Positions 61,058 to 64,000 of a DNA stretch of 64,000 nucleotides are shown piece by piece. Every line of letters starts with the position of its first letter. Positions within the stretch are counted from its first letter, which is position 1. Made by a program: the position numbers and the translations under genes. Source of the DNA: Syntrophobacterales bacterium Delta_02 (GTDB lineage: Bacteria; Desulfobacterota; Syntrophorhabdia; Syntrophorhabdales; Syntrophorhabdaceae); NCBI GenBank assembly GCA_001603955.1, contig LVAA01000021.1, positions 1 to 64,000 on the forward strand, written 5' to 3'. Under the pieces are notes generated by a model. It did no database searches, was not told where the DNA came from, and saw only the letters and a list, made by a program, of their open reading frames with translations.

Positions 61058-61110
61058 ACCGCTTGAACCGCTTGAACCGCTTGAACCGTTGGAATCGTTG
61101 GAATCGTTGG
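61050..61110. repeat. Short-unit repeat array, CGCTTGAAC family, overlapping a stop codon
   Basis: Four tandem CGCTTGAAC units begin at 61051, so the TGA stop of the ligase gene is inside the first unit. They grade into CGTTGGAAT units. A partly complementary array (CCAACGATCCCAACG) lies at 61360-61400, on the far side of the MITE-like copy. Confidence 0.75.
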
Positions 61111-61138
61111 GGAGCGTGTGGATAAAGCCCTGCTTTTC

Positions 61139-61306
61139 GTCATCCCGGCGAAGGCCGGGAGCCAGGAAAACTCCTGTCGCAGCGAAAAGCACACAATAGA
61201 CAACACCCTGAGGACACCAAATTGAGAGGTGCCGTGGGATTTTTCCTTGTCAGGTGGTCGTAAAGTGCCGGTTCTTTCTGGATCCCGGCCTTCGCCGGGA
61301 TGACGG
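61139..61306. mobile_element. MITE-like element, copy 1, with REP-type ends
   Basis: TCATCCCGGCGAAGGCCGGGA at the left (61140-61160) and its inverted complement ending CGCCGGGATGAC (61278-61305) bound about 115 bases of non-coding interior. These ends belong to the widespread palindromic repeat family that, when translated, reads VIPAKAGIQ and WIPAFAGMT. The interior is related to that of copy 2, but in reverse orientation. Confidence 0.75.
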
Positions 61307-61394
61307 AGAATGAGGAATGCCGGGATGACATGGAAGAGAACTTTGCCGACAGCCTCTTCCAACGATCCCAACGATTCCAACGGTTCCAACGATT

Positions 61395-62081
61395 CTAACG
61401 GTTCTTCCCCGTCATCTTGTTTATCGTATCTATCCTGTACTGCAGGTTGGGGTGGGTGTCGAAGAGGCCTGTCGAGTCTGAATTTTCCCCCTTCGATGCG
61501 GCGTACTGCTTCATCTTCTCCAGGGCGGAAACGTAGTTATCCGGTGTGAGCCGCAAAAGGTGGCACTGGTCGACGACGTCCTTGTCCGCCTCCAGTTCCT
61601 GCGACCTGCTGTATCCGCTCGTGATGAGAGGGTTGACGATGAGATTCCCGTAGCCCACACCGGGAAGGAAGAGCCCGGCTATGGTGAACGCCGCCGAGGT
61701 GGCATCGGAGAGAAGGGAATTCTTCGCCGCATGGTCATACTTGATGTGGGCATTTTCGTGAAGAAAGATGAGGGCAAGTTCGTTGTCGTCGCACATCCTC
61801 AGAAGACCCGTGGTTACGACGAAGACGCCTTTCTGCGTGTTCACCCAGGCATTGGGGGCTTTGTCCTCAACGATGGCGAACCGGAAGCGGTAGATGGGGT
61901 AGGGGTCGATGACCCCGCGTGAGTCCGTGAGGATGCGGTTCACCCGCTGATACATCTCGGGATTCTCACGCGACTTCAGATACTTCACCTTTTGCCCCGC
62001 GCATCCGCAAAGGACAAGGAGGCAAAGGAGAACCGTCAGGACCCTGGTGTATACTGCCATTCTGTTTCTACTGCGGGACAT
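61395..62081 (-). CDS. M48-family metallopeptidase, lipoprotein
   Basis: A 228-residue lipoprotein peptidase. The signal has a hydrophobic core and lipobox LCGCA (cysteine near residue 28). The zinc motif is HENAH (about residue 112) and the third ligand is in RSQELEADKDVVDQC. M48 lipoproteins such as LoiP/YggG degrade misfolded outer-membrane proteins in the periplasm. ATG 62081 follows AGGGAAGGG. Two MITE-like elements flank the gene, and the short-unit array on its right reaches the 3-prime end. Confidence 0.87.
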   Translation of the reverse strand: MSRSRNRMAVYTRVLTVLLCLLVLCGCAGQKVKYLKSRENPEMYQRVNRILTDSRGVIDPYPIYRFRFAIVEDKAPNAWVNTQKGVFVVTTGLLRMCDDNELALIFLHENAHIKYDHAAKNSLLSDATSAAFTIAGLFLPGVGYGNLIVNPLITSGYSRSQELEADKDVVDQCHLLRLTPDNYVSALEKMKQYAASKGENSDSTGLFDTHPNLQYRIDTINKMTGKNR

Positions 62082-62141
62082 ATTCCCTTCCCTCAACAGG
62101 CTGTTGACAAACTCGTCTGCAAAGTCGCTTCATCCCCTCGC

Positions 62142-62310
62142 GTCATCCCGGCGAAGGCCGGGATCCAGGAAGGATCGGCAGTAAATGACCACTTCACGGC
62201 AAGAAGTCCGACGGCACCTTTCATTCTGTCTTCTTCGGGGATTATCCCGTTGTGTGCTTTCTGTTGCAACAAAGGCTTTTTCTGGATCCCGGCCTTCGCC
62301 GGGATGACGG
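62142..62310. mobile_element. MITE-like element, copy 2, with REP-type ends
   Basis: The same ends as copy 1: GTCATCCCGGCGAAGGCCGG (62142-62161 onwards) and CGGCCTTCGCCGGGATGACGG (62290-62310). From 62283 to about 62379 the sequence is identical to 61278-61373, so both copies share a 3-prime flank continuing through GAATGAGGAATGCCGGGATG into a short-unit repeat. The interior is inverted relative to copy 1. Confidence 0.75.
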
Positions 62311-62359
62311 AGAATGAGGAATGCCGGGATGACATGGAAGAGAACTTTGCCGACAGCCT

Positions 62360-62400
62360 CTTCCAACGATCCCAACGGTTCAAGCGGTTCAAGCGGTTCC
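62360..62400. repeat. Short-unit repeats at the end of the CDF gene
   Basis: CCAACGATCCCAACGG followed by TTCAAGCGGTTCAAGCGGTTC lies immediately after the shared MITE flank and reaches the stop of the transporter gene (62400, minus strand). It mixes the two unit types also seen at 61050-61110. Confidence 0.65.
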
Positions 62401-63308
62401 TACTTCTTCTTAAATACACACGTTATCTCCGTGAGGTCGCATTGTTCCTTGCATGGTTCCACGTGTACGATGACATCGGCATGGGGTATCTTCATCTTTA
62501 TCCTGTCCTCGATCCCCTGGGCAAGATCGTGCGCTTCGTCGACATGAAGTTTCCTGCACGCGAGGAGATGGAAGTCTATGTACTTGCTGCTCCCGGAATG
62601 GCGGGTCCGCAGTTTGTGGAACCCGGCCATGGGGAAGGGCATCCCGTTGATCATGTCCCTGATCTGACGCTCCACCTCATCGTCAAGGCGTGAATCCATG
62701 ACGCCCGACATGCTGCCCCGGAAGATCCTGATCGCCGAGTAGATGATGATCAGTCCGATAACGACGGCAAAGGCAAGGTCGAAGAACGTGATGCCGGTGT
62801 AATAGGTGAGTATGATCGCGATTATGGCCCCCGAGTTGGAGTAAAGATCGCTCCTGTAATGGAGAGCGTCGGCCTTGAGCGCGTTTGAATCCGTTCGGTT
62901 GCCGACCCTGAGAAGGGCCGTTGATATGACGAAACTGAAGACGAGGGAAAGGCACATCGCGAGAAGGTCGAAAAAGGAGTATGATATGGTCCCCTTTCCA
63001 ATGAACGTTTGCACGGCCTTGAAGACGATGAACCCCCCGGACAGTACGATCACCACCGATTGAAAGACGCCGGCCAGGTCCTCCGCCTTGCCGTGCCCGT
63101 ACCGGTGCTCGTCGTCGGCCGGTTCAGACGCCTTTCTCACCGCATAGAAGTTCATGACGGACATGAAGACGTCGAGAAGGCTGTCGAGGCCGGAAGACAC
63201 CACCGTCATGGAACCCGAAAAGAGCCCTATGGTGAACTTGCCTGCGGCCAGCACGAGGGCCGATGCCGCGGCGAGGAGGGCGACCCTCTGCTTGACGTCC
63301 ATAGGCAT
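62400..63308 (-). CDS. Cation diffusion facilitator family transporter
   Basis: A 302-residue CDF antiporter with six membrane helices in the first 200 residues. Metal-binding aspartates are visible in SSGLDSLLDVFMS (helix 2) and ADALHYRSDLYSN (helix 5), and DEHRYGHGKAEDL is the conserved loop. The C-terminal cytosolic domain has the KYIDFHLLACRKL ferredoxin-like fold with histidines (SKYIDFHL, DEAHDLA, PHADVIVHVEP). FieF-like Fe/Zn export is likely, though metal specificity is uncertain. Confidence 0.9.
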   Translation of the reverse strand: MPMDVKQRVALLAAASALVLAAGKFTIGLFSGSMTVVSSGLDSLLDVFMSVMNFYAVRKASEPADDEHRYGHGKAEDLAGVFQSVVIVLSGGFIVFKAVQTFIGKGTISYSFFDLLAMCLSLVFSFVISTALLRVGNRTDSNALKADALHYRSDLYSNSGAIIAIILTYYTGITFFDLAFAVVIGLIIIYSAIRIFRGSMSGVMDSRLDDEVERQIRDMINGMPFPMAGFHKLRTRHSGSSKYIDFHLLACRKLHVDEAHDLAQGIEDRIKMKIPHADVIVHVEPCKEQCDLTEITCVFKKK

Positions 63309-63447
63309 GGTCTCATACTATATGAAAAAATCTGGAAATTGTACATTCTTTTGGGATGATGGGCAATGCGGAATGAAGCGGGACGAGGCGCGGGAGCATG
63401 AGGGGTCTTTTGGGCCCGGTCCGGTGTGAGATGATCTCTTGTTCCTG

Positions 63448-64000
63448 CTATGGCTGGTGGAAGTCCACCGTGGCCGGCGGGAAATCCGTGTTGGGGTAGG
63501 TGGGAAGAGCTTTCGACATGAACTCCATCCAGATGGGAAGGGCTGTTGTCGCGCCTGCTTCCTTGGCGCCGAGATTTGTCTTCTTGTCGTAACCGACCCA
63601 GACGGCGCAGAGGAGGTTTGGTGAAAAACCGACGAACCAGGCATCGCGGAAGTCATCGGTGGTGCCCGTTTTCCCTGCAAGGTAGTAAGGCATGCCGGCG
63701 GCGGCCCGTGCCGTGCCGTGCTTTACGACACCCTTCATGATGTCCACGAGGGTGTAGGCGGTCTCGGGTGTAACGATGGGTTCTTCCACCGCCTCCTCGC
63801 GATAGCGCTCTTCCCCGTCCAGGGTCGTTATGGCCTTGACGGATATGGGCTGGACGTAGGCACCGCCGCGGGCGAAGGTGGCGTAGGCGGCGGCGAGCTC
63901 AATGGGTGCTATCTCGGTGGTGCCGAGAGCGAGGGAAAGGTTCGGTTCGAACCTGCTCGTGATGTGAAGCTGCTTGGCCATGTCGATGACATTCTCGATG
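63448..64000 (-). CDS. Penicillin-binding protein 1A-type transpeptidase, C-terminal part
   Basis: The frame is open past the right edge, so only the last 183 codons are visible. They cover the end of the transpeptidase domain of a class A PBP: FEPNLSLALGTTEIAPIELAAAYATFA in part (SLALGTTEIAPIELA), the KTGTTDDFRDAWFVGF box with the KTG motif, and VWVGYDKKTNLGAKEAGATTALPIW. The enzyme crosslinks peptidoglycan in the periplasm. The spacer 63309-63447 towards the CDF gene holds no recognised feature. Confidence 0.92.
   Translation of the reverse strand, partial: IENVIDMAKQLHITSRFEPNLSLALGTTEIAPIELAAAYATFARGGAYVQPISVKAITTLDGEERYREEAVEEPIVTPETAYTLVDIMKGVVKHGTARAAAGMPYYLAGKTGTTDDFRDAWFVGFSPNLLCAVWVGYDKKTNLGAKEAGATTALPIWMEFMSKALPTYPNTDFPPATVDFHQP

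Overview
The window is a GC-rich chromosomal segment of a Gram-negative, probably anaerobic bacterium. The best fit is a Desulfobacterota-type (deltaproteobacterial) syntroph or sulfate-reducer relative, perhaps near Syntrophorhabdus; that placement is inference from gene content. It rests on an acyl-CoA catabolic island with an LIV-type transporter, oxygen-independent NAD synthesis through quinolinate synthase, very large PAS-rich hybrid histidine kinases, a molybdopterin oxidoreductase, and a cassette whose closest named relatives are the Desulfovibrio DVU_1553 to DVU_1557 families.

Layout. 1-2.6 kb: partner-switching regulation (SpoIIE-type phosphatase end, RsbW-like kinase, STAS protein) around a metallo-beta-lactamase-fold hydrolase, then tRNA-His. 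2.9-6.6 kb: a tightly overlapping minus-strand operon (small membrane protein, ParB-like protein, SPL-like radical SAM enzyme, SDR, DUF4013-like membrane protein). 6.7-18.2 kb: flavin reductase, cytidylate-kinase-like protein, queA-tgt-yajC, rpsF-(SSB-like)-rpsR-rplI-dnaB-pgsA, gap-pgk-tpiA-secG and tRNA-Leu. 18.4-22.7 kb: a MEDS-PAS sensor, a MetX-like alpha/beta hydrolase, a lipoprotein and a PIN/NYN protein. 23.0-25.6 kb: a molybdenum-cofactor operon (moaA, moaC, MOSC, mog) preceded by a Moco-type riboswitch. 25.9-29.4 kb: a degenerate serine-recombinase/zinc-ribbon fusion, nhaA and small exported or unknown proteins. 29.6-40.5 kb: two hybrid kinases flanking nadCAB and tRNA-Lys/tRNA-Glu. 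40.5-53.6 kb: a catabolic island (IclR remnant, crotonase-fold paralogs and a broken third copy, TetR regulator with palindromic operators, livKHMGF, acyl-CoA ligase, OYE-type dienoyl-CoA reductase-like flavoprotein, 3-hydroxyacyl-CoA dehydrogenase). 53.9-61.1 kb: a molybdopterin oxidoreductase, an FmdE-like protein and a five-gene overlapping cassette (redox protein, methyltransferase, C-GCAxxG-C-C protein, Tes-like radical SAM protein, CoA ligase). 61.4-64 kb: M48 lipoprotein peptidase flanked by two MITE-like repeats, CDF transporter, and the end of a penicillin-binding protein.

Working together: the Moco operon can supply the molybdopterin oxidoreductase. The LIV transporter, ligase, crotonase-fold enzymes, flavoprotein and dehydrogenase form a plausible import-activate-oxidise route for an organic acid under TetR control. 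The redox cassette after the Mo enzyme is the most promising poorly described system. A second theme is the intergenic DNA: about ten spacers hold short-unit repeat arrays, many as a left array and its complementary right array, in several unrelated unit families.
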